Shown one piece after another: positions 1 through 6,691 of a stretch of DNA of 9,040 nt. The position numbers and the translations under genes were made by a program. The stretch lies in the NCBI GenBank assembly GCA_964196155.1, contig CAXMRP010000143.1, positions 1 through 9,040 of the forward strand, written 5' to 3'. Origin of the DNA: CAXMRP01 sp964196155 (GTDB lineage: Bacteria; Pseudomonadota; Alphaproteobacteria; Rhizobiales; Afifellaceae). How positions within the stretch are numbered: position 1 is the stretch's first letter; every line of letters begins with the position of its first letter. The notes beneath the pieces were generated by a model that was given only the letters and a program-made list of their open reading frames with translations, was not told the origin of the DNA and did no database searches.

Positions 1-145
1 TTCATTCAATGCAATGGATTTTGAAAAACAGGAACGACGGCCGCGCGAGAAGCATCCGGCCGCCATGGAAGAGAACAAGACGTGCATCGATTGCCACAAA
101 GGCATTGCCCACAAATTGCCCGAGGACTATGAGAACGACGATTGA
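1..145 (+). CDS. napC: NapC/NirT-family tetraheme cytochrome c, C-terminal end (partial)
   Basis: The visible 47 codons begin at base 2 and end at TGA 143-145; the gene starts outside the window. The fragment reads SFNAMDFEKQ near its start and CIDCHKGIAHKLP near its end. The second is a CxxCH heme-binding site in the setting typical of the last heme of NapC/NirT cytochromes. The first is the segment that normally follows the preceding CxNCH site. Such proteins are anchored in the inner membrane by one N-terminal helix and pass electrons from quinol to a periplasmic reductase, most often nitrate reductase NapAB. The protein stops soon after the last heme, which argues against TorC, since TorC carries an extra C-terminal heme domain. 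NirT, NrfH or CymA-type relatives cannot be excluded from this fragment. napC is usually the last gene of a nap operon, which agrees with the absence of a following plus-strand gene. Confidence 0.85.
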   Translation, partial: SFNAMDFEKQERRPREKHPAAMEENKTCIDCHKGIAHKLPEDYENDD

Positions 146-550
146 AGCTGGATAGATGTGGCTAGCGACTGCCATGCTGATGACGGCGGCCAGGGCGACC
201 CGATGTTTAACGGCAGGTGTCTGAACACTCTCAATTAGCCAGGTGCATTGCTTTCATTTTGTTGCTCATCCCCGCGTTCAACGCCAAGGCCTCAGTTTGA
301 CCCAAACGAAAATGTGCCCGGGGCCTGTCTGCAGTACTGTGGTAGGCAATCGATATCCGGTCGCTTGTGTCATTGGTCACATCGGACACGGGAGTCAGAT
401 CGGCGGTCAGGATGTTGATCTATTGAGAACTGGCCTTGCGATGGCGGCCCAGACTCTGCCCCATTCGCGCCACCTGATCATCTGGTAAAATGAGAGCGGA
501 TTGCTGCGGTTCGTTCCTGCCTGTAATCTCTAAAATCGGGATCCAGAGTC
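146..550. other. 405-bp stretch without a convincing gene
   Basis: No open frame here has a recognisable domain or a convincing ribosome site. The plus-strand frame 243-488 (81 codons) is rich in His, Gln and Gly without pattern and is probably chance. The minus strand has an open stretch of about 63 codons from roughly 419 down to a TGA at 231-233, with GTG but no good ATG start near its beginning. It reads somewhat more like protein (for example LTPVSDVTNDTSDRISIAYH) and could be a gene remnant, but I do not recognise it. No T-tract terminator is visible after napC. Confidence 0.5.
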
Positions 551-1897
551 TCAATCCGCAGATATATATCGACGAGAACTCTTGTCGACATTCCGCTCAA
601 TCCAACGCCGTGCCCGCCAGGCGAGAATTTCACCCAGGCGGCAATTTTCAAATCCATCCCACACCATTTGATCGACCGGATTGTAACCAGGTGGGAAATT
701 GGATTCAACGGCGGCGGGTCCATCTGGCGTCATGGCTATGTCCCAGCCAACCAGAACAACGCCATCCAACTTTCTGTGAGCGTCCAACGCGAAATCCCGA
801 ATTTCCTTCCAGAATGGATGATGCGTTCCGGCGATCTCCTCTCCAGATACCGGGTGGCGGAGCTGAATATCCTGACGTGTCATTGAACCTTGATCCACAC
901 CAAGGGCGATGTTCCCGGTTTCAAATTCGTTGGAGATCCACGCTGTGCCGCCAGAATGGAAATTATCGACGACTGAATCGGAATCTGTCGCCATGCGCCA
1001 AAACCCATGGACGATCTCAGGTTCGTCTTCTTCATTCAAAACTGTGATGATGCGGCTGGTCGAAAGTGCAGAGCCGCAGATGGACGATAGTCTGTGATGA
1101 TTTCGCAGCCGTTCCTGAACGACCAAACCATTACTGTCGGTCTTCGCTCGCCGGGAGAAATGGACAGCCAACTCCTTGACGCCAGGGGATTGCTCACGGC
1201 AATGCCATAACCCGTCGGTGTCGAGGTTCCATTCTTCGGCTTTGTTCCCTCCCATGTCGGAGCGGGGCTTCACAAACAGGCTTTTCCCGAGCTGGGATAT
1301 GACGTCTGGCGGCGGCTCGGGCGAGTTTGCATCCAAAGCAATTTCCCGCGGACTTCGTATTCCCCCTGACCGGCACCAGTCGCAAAATGCGGCCTTGTCA
1401 TTGAGCTTGAATGGCGGGGCGCCAAAAGTATCGCGTTGAAGTTCGATCATGATCTTCGTGAAAACAGACCAGGGAATATAATTGCGAACCTCTGGTCCAC
1501 CCAGATGCCTGGCGAGCTGACCCGAATAATATTCGTGGGGGTTCAAGGCGCAAACATGAAAAGCCCGGGTCATATCGATCGCCTGGCCAACATAGGACCG
1601 GCCGTGGACACGCCGGCTTGTCGATGCATATTGCTGCATGGCGCGCCGCACTTTCCTTGGCCAACCGATCGCTTCCCGCACGATGGAGTACACACCGTAC
1701 GGATCATAGAAACGTTTGCGGTTGCGCCGGTACAATTCCGAATACATTGCCATGATGGAGTTGATTACGGTCGGTTCACACCGGCGGAAATCACGAACAA
1801 GGAATACGCCGCCGCATCTCAGATAGCGCCACAGGGACCATGCATCGGGAACACCAACATCGATATGCGTTCCGTGCCTTCCCGGTTTATTATTCAT
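551..1897 (-). CDS. Sugar-transfer-associated ATP-grasp family ligase
   Basis: A protein of 448 residues from the ATG at 1897-1895. An in-frame extension to 1984 would overlap the neighbouring start and adds a Cys/Trp-rich sequence that looks non-coding. Residues 1-160 are a basic helical N-terminal part. From about 165 to 415 the ATP-grasp fold is visible: LFVKPRSDMGG (207-217) with the nucleotide-binding Lys210, the hinge VVQERL (259-264), STSRIITV (279-286), GWDIAMTPDGP (384-394) and the metal-binding end AVESNFPPG (396-404), where Glu398 and Asn400 are the expected Mg ligands. This order matches the sugar-transfer-associated ATP-grasp family (Pfam ATPgrasp_ST). Relatives activate a carboxylate as an acyl phosphate and join it to an amine or another nucleophile, and are often found in polysaccharide clusters. 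There is no signal peptide, so the enzyme should be cytoplasmic. It is divergent from the Mur ligase at 1979, with about 81 bp between start codons. Substrate unknown. Local GC is low compared with 3544-8000. Confidence 0.82.
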   Translation of the reverse strand: MNNKPGRHGTHIDVGVPDAWSLWRYLRCGGVFLVRDFRRCEPTVINSIMAMYSELYRRNRKRFYDPYGVYSIVREAIGWPRKVRRAMQQYASTSRRVHGRSYVGQAIDMTRAFHVCALNPHEYYSGQLARHLGGPEVRNYIPWSVFTKIMIELQRDTFGAPPFKLNDKAAFCDWCRSGGIRSPREIALDANSPEPPPDVISQLGKSLFVKPRSDMGGNKAEEWNLDTDGLWHCREQSPGVKELAVHFSRRAKTDSNGLVVQERLRNHHRLSSICGSALSTSRIITVLNEEDEPEIVHGFWRMATDSDSVVDNFHSGGTAWISNEFETGNIALGVDQGSMTRQDIQLRHPVSGEEIAGTHHPFWKEIRDFALDAHRKLDGVVLVGWDIAMTPDGPAAVESNFPPGYNPVDQMVWDGFENCRLGEILAWRARRWIERNVDKSSRRYISAD

Positions 1898-1978
1898 TGA
1901 ACCCCGGTATCCGTTGCAAAGACAAATCAGGTAATAAACAGATACGGCAGGCTGGCACCAAACCGGGCAGGATTGACA
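1898..1978. promoter_or_regulatory. Shared divergent intergenic region of the ATP-grasp/Mur ligase pair
   Basis: About 81 bp separate the two oppositely directed starts, so both promoters must lie here or inside the genes. On the minus strand TTGGTG and TTTATT stand 17 bp apart and could be a weak -35/-10 pair for the ATP-grasp gene. I see no good plus-strand promoter. No long palindrome was found. The arrangement suggests coordinated control, but no operator can be named. Confidence 0.35.
1969..1972 (+). promoter_or_regulatory. Ribosome binding site that sets the GTG start of the Mur ligase
   Basis: AGGA stands 6 nt before GTG 1979. The in-frame TTG at 1973 directly abuts this motif and is too close to use it. 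The first in-frame ATG (2090) has no such motif and begins only about seven codons before the P-loop. Confidence 0.55.
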
Positions 1979-3265
1979 GTGCAAAATCTCCTTTCGCTCA
2001 AAAAGACAGGTGCGCTGCGCACGAGATCCAGGCCCTATCGCAATCGCTTCAGACGCTTTCGCAATACCTTGCTTGCGCGGCGTGCGCGGATGGCGAGCAA
2101 GGCGACTTTCGTCGGCGTTACGGGAAGCTCAGCGAAATCAACAACGACAAATCTGGTGTCGCATATTCTGAGCGAGCGTGGCGATATTCAGGCGTTGATC
2201 TGGGGTAATACTTTGATGCCGATTGCCAAGGCGGTCCGGGCCAGCGAGCCAAACCTGGATTTTTTTGTCGTCGAATGTGCTGTCGGCAACAAGGGCGACA
2301 TGTCTCCGATCGCGAAGATCCTGCAACCGGATGTCGCTGTCGTGACCCTGATTAATTTGGAACACTACTCATCTTTCAAGACGAAAAGCGCTGTAGCTGC
2401 CAAGAAGGGTATGCTGGTGGAGTCGATCCGGCCCGGCGGTTTGGCCATCCTCAATGCCGATGACGAACACGCCATGGCAATGTCGACACGAACTACCGGG
2501 CGGGTGGTGACATTTGGCCGAAATAACGTTGCCGACTACCGCGTTGTGTCCGCAATATCGCGGTTCCCGGACGCCCTGACGGTGGAGATCGCGTGGCGTG
2601 GCGGTACGGAAAAAATCTCGACCCAACTCATCGGGGAACATTTTTGGCTTTCAGTGGTCGCTGCGTTTGCGACGGCCATCGAGCTTGGCGTGGATATCGA
2701 GACGATCCGGGCGCGCTGTGTGAATTTCGAACCGGTACGTAACCGCTGCCAACCAATTCGGGTCAAGGGCGGTCCGGTGTTCATAGTCGATACCGTCAAG
2801 GCACCCTGGCACAGTCTTCCGCTCGCCCTGAAGGTCATCGAAGAGGCGCGGGCACCCAGAAAACGCATTGTCATCGGAAATCTGTCCGATATGACGAGTT
2901 CAAGCCGGAAATACCGGGATGCCTACCGGATGGCCCGCGAGATATGTGACGAAGTCGTGTTTTTGGGCGAACATTCCCACCGATCAAAGGCAAGTGGGGA
3001 AGATCGCAAGAATGGCCGGTTTGTCGAAGCCTCAAGCGTCAAGGATGCCGCAGATTACGTACGAAATACTGCCATTGAGAATGAAGTTGTCCTGTTGAAG
3101 AGTTCGGGCAATCTTCATTTGGAACGGATCGCGCTGGCGTGGGAATACGACGTCAAATGTTGGGAAGAAAAATGCGGATATGATGGCACATGTCAAGGAT
3201 GCGGGCTTTTCGAGTTTCCTTTTGATCAACATGATCAGGTCCGGAAAAATCGCCGCCGTGAATAA
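1979..3265 (+). CDS. Mur-ligase-family protein (MurF-like), divergent, with Cys-rich tail
   Basis: A cytoplasmic protein of 428 residues from GTG 1979. A basic segment (about 8-40) precedes the ATP-binding loop FVGVTGSSAKSTTTN (44-58, Lys53). The loop has Ala where Mur ligases normally have Gly before the Lys. The central domain has the MurF-like pattern VECAVGNKGDM followed by PDVAVVTLINLEHYSSF, then AAKKGMLVESI, which holds the lysine that is carbamylated in MurF, and AILNADDEH. The C-terminal domain is recognisable by PVRNRCQPI, but the usual DDSYNANP motif is replaced by VDTVKAPWHS. The tail carries Cys394, 399, 405 and 408 (C-x4-C-x5-C-x2-C) and then FEFPF. Mur ligases make an acyl phosphate and join it to an amino group. 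The cell-wall enzyme MurF is unlikely here because the gene stands outside a dcw cluster and key motifs differ. Its head-to-head partner is an ATP-grasp ligase, which suggests both act on one small peptide or amide product. Substrate unknown. Confidence 0.82.
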   Translation: MQNLLSLKKTGALRTRSRPYRNRFRRFRNTLLARRARMASKATFVGVTGSSAKSTTTNLVSHILSERGDIQALIWGNTLMPIAKAVRASEPNLDFFVVECAVGNKGDMSPIAKILQPDVAVVTLINLEHYSSFKTKSAVAAKKGMLVESIRPGGLAILNADDEHAMAMSTRTTGRVVTFGRNNVADYRVVSAISRFPDALTVEIAWRGGTEKISTQLIGEHFWLSVVAAFATAIELGVDIETIRARCVNFEPVRNRCQPIRVKGGPVFIVDTVKAPWHSLPLALKVIEEARAPRKRIVIGNLSDMTSSSRKYRDAYRMAREICDEVVFLGEHSHRSKASGEDRKNGRFVEASSVKDAADYVRNTAIENEVVLLKSSGNLHLERIALAWEYDVKCWEEKCGYDGTCQGCGLFEFPFDQHDQVRKNRRRE

Positions 3266-3543
3266 CGAAATTGGGAAAGCAATCGACTGGCTGGAATTTT
3301 CTGGTCGAAGCGCAACGTCGGATAATCCGGGCCGTGCAAAAGGTAATTTCTGCGAACAAACACACCCCCATGCAGAATATCAGGCAGCGGCGATCATAGG
3401 CGTTCTGTTTAACGACCGGCGTCGCTTATGGCCGGTCCTGGAAATTCTGCGACATGGAGCGCGGTTTGCGGAATGCCCGAATCGAACTCAGATTCCGACA
3501 CGGCAGTTGGTCTGATCGGATCAACGATTTACGGGTACACGCC
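3266..3543. other. 278-bp gap between Mur ligase and solute-binding protein
   Basis: No confident gene. A 111-codon plus frame (3180-3515) overlaps the end of the Mur ligase by 86 bp. It has no recognised motif and low-complexity chance character. A perfect 7-bp inverted repeat, GACCGGC at 3414-3420 and GCCGGTC at 3431-3437 with a 10-nt loop, could form a hairpin where transcripts of the Mur ligase end, but no T-tract follows it. The GC content rises sharply just after this gap. Confidence 0.4.
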
Positions 3544-4476
3544 CTAGAAAAGCCCGAGCGGGAAATAGCGCAGATAGAGTTCGGCCCAGGTGCCGTTGCG
3601 ATAGACTTCGCGCAGGGCATAGTCGAGGGCGTGGCGCAGGGCGATATCGTCCGGGCGCAGGGCGATCATCAAACCCCGGCCAAAGTGCGCATCGTCGACA
3701 TAGGGACCCCCCGCATAGGCGCAGCAGGACCGGAAACGTTCAGTGTTCAGCAATTGCCCCAGCGTCAAGGCATCGCCGAACACGGCGACGATCCGCCCGC
3801 CCCTGACCTCGGCCAGCGCCGTATCGAGATTTTGATAACAAACCAACACCATCTGCGTGAAATAGCGCTCCGCATAGGCTTTGTGGGCGCTCTGGCATAC
3901 GACCCCGACATAGTTGCCGGCGGGGGGCTTGAGCGGATCAAAGCGCATGGTCTTTGCGGTCACGAAGCGGGCGGGGATTTTCATATAGGGACGGGTGAAG
4001 GCCAGACCGGCGCCGGCCGGCGCATCCTGGGAAAGGCCGGCGATGATCGCATCGCCATCGCCGGCGAGCAGACCGGCGCGCAGGGTCGCAAAGGGCCGGA
4101 ACTGGACCGCACACCGCACCTTGAGGACGGCGCAAACGGCACGGGCAATATCGATATCAAAGCCGATCAGCAGGCCGCGCCGGTCCAAAAATGAGAACGG
4201 TGGGAAATCCTCGTTGACCAGAAACCGGATGGCCTGAAAGGCATCGGGATCGGGCCTGTCCATACGGGCGCGCAAATCCCAGAAATTGGGAATGACCGGG
4301 CCGTCGGGATCGACCACCGGCGGCGCCGGGGCGTCCGGCACCTCAAGCAGCGGCAACGCGTCGCGCTGGCCCTCCTGCGCCAATACCGGCGCCGCGGCGA
4401 GCATAATTGCGGCGGCAAGCCACGCGGTCACAAGCCGGCAAAAGGACGTGATCCTGAACGGGCGGACTTTACCCAT
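3544..4476 (-). CDS. Secreted amino-acid-type ABC transporter substrate-binding protein (SBP family 3)
   Basis: 310 residues from ATG 4476-4474. Residues 1-33 are a Sec signal peptide: basic start, a hydrophobic stretch LVTAWLAAAIMLAAAPVLA, and a cleavage site after Ala33. The signal peptidase I type is expected because no lipobox is present. A Pro/Asp-rich linker (about 41-78) precedes the binding domain. This opens with IRFLVNEDFPPFSFLDRRG (83-101) and GFDIDIARAVC, continues with DAIIAGLSQD, FTRPYMKIPARFV and VGVVCQSAH, and ends with LREVYRNGTWAELYLRYFP. These are hallmarks of family 3 solute-binding proteins (PF00497), which deliver polar amino acids or related small molecules to an ABC permease. 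No permease or ATPase gene is nearby, so it is an orphan here. The mature part has six cysteines (115, 122, 194, 213, 251, 252), enough for disulfides in the periplasm. The ligand is not predictable. The ribosome site is weak. Confidence 0.88.
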   Translation of the reverse strand: MGKVRPFRITSFCRLVTAWLAAAIMLAAAPVLAQEGQRDALPLLEVPDAPAPPVVDPDGPVIPNFWDLRARMDRPDPDAFQAIRFLVNEDFPPFSFLDRRGLLIGFDIDIARAVCAVLKVRCAVQFRPFATLRAGLLAGDGDAIIAGLSQDAPAGAGLAFTRPYMKIPARFVTAKTMRFDPLKPPAGNYVGVVCQSAHKAYAERYFTQMVLVCYQNLDTALAEVRGGRIVAVFGDALTLGQLLNTERFRSCCAYAGGPYVDDAHFGRGLMIALRPDDIALRHALDYALREVYRNGTWAELYLRYFPLGLF

Positions 4477-4566
4477 GGCGTCTTTGCCGGCAGGAACGGT
4501 TCAACACGGCCAGAAGCCTTCTGTGATACGGGCTTTCTGTCATAATGCCATGCTGGCCGCTCCGCC

Positions 4567-4667
4567 AGAGCATATTTCGTGAATCCTGATTCACTCAATA
4601 CGCTCTAATTTGTTGTTATTACGCGCATTTTTGTCGAAAATCCGGCACCCACTTTTTCGAATGCGCT
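4567..4667. repeat. RIME-like two-hairpin intergenic repeat element
   Basis: Two imperfect palindromes stand side by side between divergent genes. The first pairs AGAGCATATT (4567-4576) with AATACGCTCT (4597-4606), one mismatch, and inside it TGAATC (4580-4585) with GATTCA (4588-4593). The second pairs GCGCAT (4623-4628) with ATGCGC (4661-4666) and inside it TCGAAAA (4634-4640) with TTTTCGA (4654-4660). The AGAGC and GCGCT ends, the linker CTAATTTGTTGTTATTACGC, the core CGCATTTTTGTCG and the total length near 100 bp resemble the Rhizobium-specific intergenic mosaic elements I know. The family name is from memory and not searched. Such elements are non-coding and dispersed, and can alter transcript ends. 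Confidence 0.65.
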
Positions 4668-4699
4668 ATAGGCATTCAATCGCGCCGGTGGCCGAAATC

Positions 4700-4704
4700 G
4701 GAGA
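4700..4704 (+). promoter_or_regulatory. Ribosome binding site for the TTG start at 4713
   Basis: GGAGA lies 8 nt before TTG 4713. This supports the unusual TTG start of the phosphatidyltransferase; no in-frame ATG exists near the required N-terminus. Confidence 0.55.
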
Positions 4705-4712
4705 CCACTGCC

Positions 4713-5318
4713 TTGCTGGACGGAACGCTACGCGGTCTCATCGACCCGATCCTGACCCGGATCGGCGGGACGCTGGCCCGCGCCGGGATTACCGCCGATG
4801 CGTTGACGGTGATTGCCTTCGGCTTCGGGCTTGCCGCCGGGGTGGCGATCGTCCTTGGCCATTTTTTGACAGGTATGGTCCTGTTACTGGCCAGCCGTTT
4901 GCTCGATGGGCTTGATGGCGCGGTTGCCCGGCATACGGCGCCGACTGATCGCGGCGGCTATCTGGATATTGTGCTCGACTTTGCCTTTTACGGAGTGATC
5001 CCGATGGCTTTCATTCTGGCCGACCCGGTGGCGAATGCCGTTGCCGGCGGGTTTCTGATCCTGACGTTTTACATCAACGGATCAAGTTTCCTGGCCTATG
5101 CGATCATGGCGGAAAAACGCGGGCTCAGCACAATGGCGCGCGGCTCCAAGTCGCTGTATTTCACTACCGGGCTAGCGGAAGCCAGCGAGACGATCCTGGT
5201 CTTTTGCCTGTTCTGCCTTTTTCCGGCAGCGTTCACGTGGATCGCCGTCATCTTCGGCATTGTCTGCCTGATCACAGCGGCGGCGCGCATCCTGCTGGCC
5301 TGGCGGGTTTTGGAATAA
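4713..5318 (+). CDS. CDP-alcohol phosphatidyltransferase family membrane protein
   Basis: 201 residues from TTG 4713, about the usual family length. The signature runs DGLDGAVAR at 65-73 and then GGYLDIVLD at 81-89, giving Asp65, Asp68, Gly69, Ala72, Arg73, Asp85 and Asp89. These residues bind the metals and the CDP group. Counted from AR to the first Gly there are 7 residues where the textbook motif has 8. Hydrophobic segments at about 30-63, 86-105, 107-130 and 155-198 fit a polytopic inner-membrane enzyme. The family swaps CMP in a CDP-activated lipid for an alcohol, or the reverse, in phospholipid synthesis. Which head group is used cannot be told. It lacks obvious PgsA, PssA or Pcs features, so I leave the symbol empty. 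It is convergent with metZ, with 30 bp between stops, and is separated from the upstream minus-strand gene by the RIME-like repeat. Confidence 0.85.
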   Translation: MLDGTLRGLIDPILTRIGGTLARAGITADALTVIAFGFGLAAGVAIVLGHFLTGMVLLLASRLLDGLDGAVARHTAPTDRGGYLDIVLDFAFYGVIPMAFILADPVANAVAGGFLILTFYINGSSFLAYAIMAEKRGLSTMARGSKSLYFTTGLAEASETILVFCLFCLFPAAFTWIAVIFGIVCLITAAARILLAWRVLE

Positions 5319-5348
5319 GGCGCCAGACTGTTTGTTTCTGCCCTTTTT

Positions 5349-6563
5349 TCAGGACACCGCCCGGATTGCCGGTTTGGCGGCGGCGTCGAGTGCTTCCAGC
5401 AGGTCTTCGGCCAGATCCTCGGGGTCTTCCAGTCCGACCGACAGGCGCAACAGGCCGTCGGTAATGCCGAGCTCGGCGCGGGTCTCCTCGGTCAGGCGCT
5501 GATGAGTGGTGGTCGCCGGATGGGTCACCAGGCTCTTTGTATCGCCGAGATTGTTGGAGATCTTCACTACTTCCAGCGCGTTGGTCGCCCGGAATGCCGC
5601 CTCCTTGCCGCCCTTCACGTCGATGGCAATCATCGTGCCGCCATTGGCCATCTGGCGTTTGGCCAACGCGTATTGAGGGTGATCGGCGCGGCCGGGATAC
5701 AGCACCTTGGCGACAGAGGGATGATCGGCAATGCGATCGGCCAGCGTTGCGGCGGTTGCCGCCTGACGGGCCACACGCACTTCCAGCGTTTCCAGGGATT
5801 TCAGCATGACCCAGGCATTGAACGGGCTCATAGCCGGGCCGGTGTGCTTGAGGAACGGGGCGAGGGTTTCCTCCACCCATTCCTCATCAGACAGAACAAT
5901 ACCGCCCAGGCAACGGCCCTGCCCGTCGACATGCTTGGTGGTGGAATAGACAACGGTGGTGGCGCCCAGCTCCAGCGGCTTTTGATAGAGCGGCGTGGCG
6001 AAGACATTGTCGACCACGAGCCGGGCTTGCGCCTTACGGGCGATGTCGGCAACGGCCGCGATGTCGATCAGTTCCAGCGTCGGGTTGGCCGGGCTTTCCA
6101 GAAACATTGCCTTGGTCTGCGGCCGCACCGCCGCCTGCCAGGCATCCAGATCAGTGCCGTCGACCAGGGTCGTGGCGATGCCCAGACGCGGCAACAAATC
6201 GGCGATGACATAATCGCACGAGCCGAACAATGCGCGCGAGGAGACCACGTGATCGCCCGCCGACAGATCGCACAGCAAGGATCCGGTGACCGCTGCCATG
6301 CCGCTGGCCGTGGCGCGGCTGGCTTCCGCGCCTTCCAACAGGCACATGCGCTCTTCGAACATCGACACGGTCGGGTTGGCGTAGCGCGAATAGACGTAGC
6401 CGGGATCGTCGCCCTTGAAGCGCGCCTCGGCGGCCTCAGCATTGTCGTAGACATAGCCTTGGGTCAGGAACATCGCCTCGGATGTCTCGCCATGCTGGGA
6501 GCGGATGGCGCCACCGTGGACCAGTTGGGTCGCGGTGCGCAGTTTGCGGCTTTTGCGTGCCAT
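5349..6563 (-). CDS. metZ: O-succinylhomoserine sulfhydrylase
   Basis: 404 residues from ATG 6563-6561. The enzyme is a cytoplasmic PLP enzyme of the Cys/Met metabolism family and makes L-homocysteine from O-succinylhomoserine and sulfide in the direct-sulfhydrylation route to methionine. Visible family features are YSRYANPTVSMFEERM (58-73), the PLP-phosphate site ASGMAAV (86-92), ESPANPTLELID (156-167), VVDNVFATP (183-191) with Asp185 facing the PLP nitrogen, and STTKHVDGQGR, where Lys210 should carry the PLP. LRLSVGLEDPEDL near the C-terminus is the substrate-carboxylate region. MetB and MetY share the fold. The short N-terminus, the full length near 400 and the SAM-II leader typical of alphaproteobacterial met genes favour MetZ. 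The ATG at 6572 abuts the Shine-Dalgarno and an in-frame extension to 6680 would run through the terminator, so 6563 is the best start. Confidence 0.92.
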   Translation of the reverse strand: MARKSRKLRTATQLVHGGAIRSQHGETSEAMFLTQGYVYDNAEAAEARFKGDDPGYVYSRYANPTVSMFEERMCLLEGAEASRATASGMAAVTGSLLCDLSAGDHVVSSRALFGSCDYVIADLLPRLGIATTLVDGTDLDAWQAAVRPQTKAMFLESPANPTLELIDIAAVADIARKAQARLVVDNVFATPLYQKPLELGATTVVYSTTKHVDGQGRCLGGIVLSDEEWVEETLAPFLKHTGPAMSPFNAWVMLKSLETLEVRVARQAATAATLADRIADHPSVAKVLYPGRADHPQYALAKRQMANGGTMIAIDVKGGKEAAFRATNALEVVKISNNLGDTKSLVTHPATTTHQRLTEETRAELGITDGLLRLSVGLEDPEDLAEDLLEALDAAAKPAIRAVS

Positions 6564-6572
6564 GAGCGTCAT

Positions 6573-6577
6573 TCCTT
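6573..6577 (-). promoter_or_regulatory. Ribosome binding site of metZ
   Basis: On the minus strand AAGGA lies 9 nt before ATG 6563-6561 and directly against the alternative ATG 6572-6570. The spacing selects 6563. Confidence 0.6.
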
Positions 6578-6634
6578 CAGGTCCTGTTTCATTCTGCGCG
6601 GGGCAGCGCGGGCTGTGCGGCGAAATCAGGCAAT

Positions 6635-6668
6635 AAAAAACCCGGCCTGGCGGATGCCAAAAACCGGG
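6635..6668 (-). terminator. Intrinsic terminator in the metZ leader
   Basis: On the minus strand CCCGG (6668-6664) pairs with CCGGG (6645-6641), and TGGC (6659-6656) pairs with GCCA (6651-6648) around an ATCC loop, with a small internal loop between. Six Ts follow at 6640-6635. It lies between the SAM-II aptamer and metZ, upstream of the start codon, so it would end transcripts before the gene is read. That is the position of an expression platform, not of a gene end. Confidence 0.65.
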
Positions 6669-6690
6669 GGCTGTACTCACAAACCTCCGG
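6664..6690 (-). promoter_or_regulatory. Candidate antiterminator hairpin of the metZ leader
   Basis: On the minus strand CCGGAGG (6690-6684) can pair with CCCCCGG (6670-6664), six of seven positions, closing a 13-nt loop. The 3' arm contains the whole CCCGG arm of the terminator, so the two hairpins exclude each other. The 5' arm starts only a few bases after the aptamer's last conserved segment. Pairing was done by eye. Confidence 0.4.
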
Positions 6691-6691
6691 C

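Noticed and set aside
3463..3500. T-arm-like string GAGTTCGATTC on the minus strand, a possible tRNA fragment
   Set aside because: The flanking bases do not pair as a T-stem and no anticodon or acceptor stem can be built.
3180..3515. 111-codon plus frame overlapping the end of the Mur ligase
   Set aside because: Large overlap, no ribosome site that I trust and no recognisable sequence; kept only as part of the gap description.
3454..4194. 246-codon plus-strand frame opposite the solute-binding protein
   Set aside because: Mostly antisense of a protein with a clear signal peptide and family motifs; its short unique start has no motif.
5319..5350. T-rich run in the convergent gap as a terminator for the phosphatidyltransferase gene
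   Set aside because: Only a 4-bp stem (CAGA/TCTG) precedes the six Ts; too weak to call.
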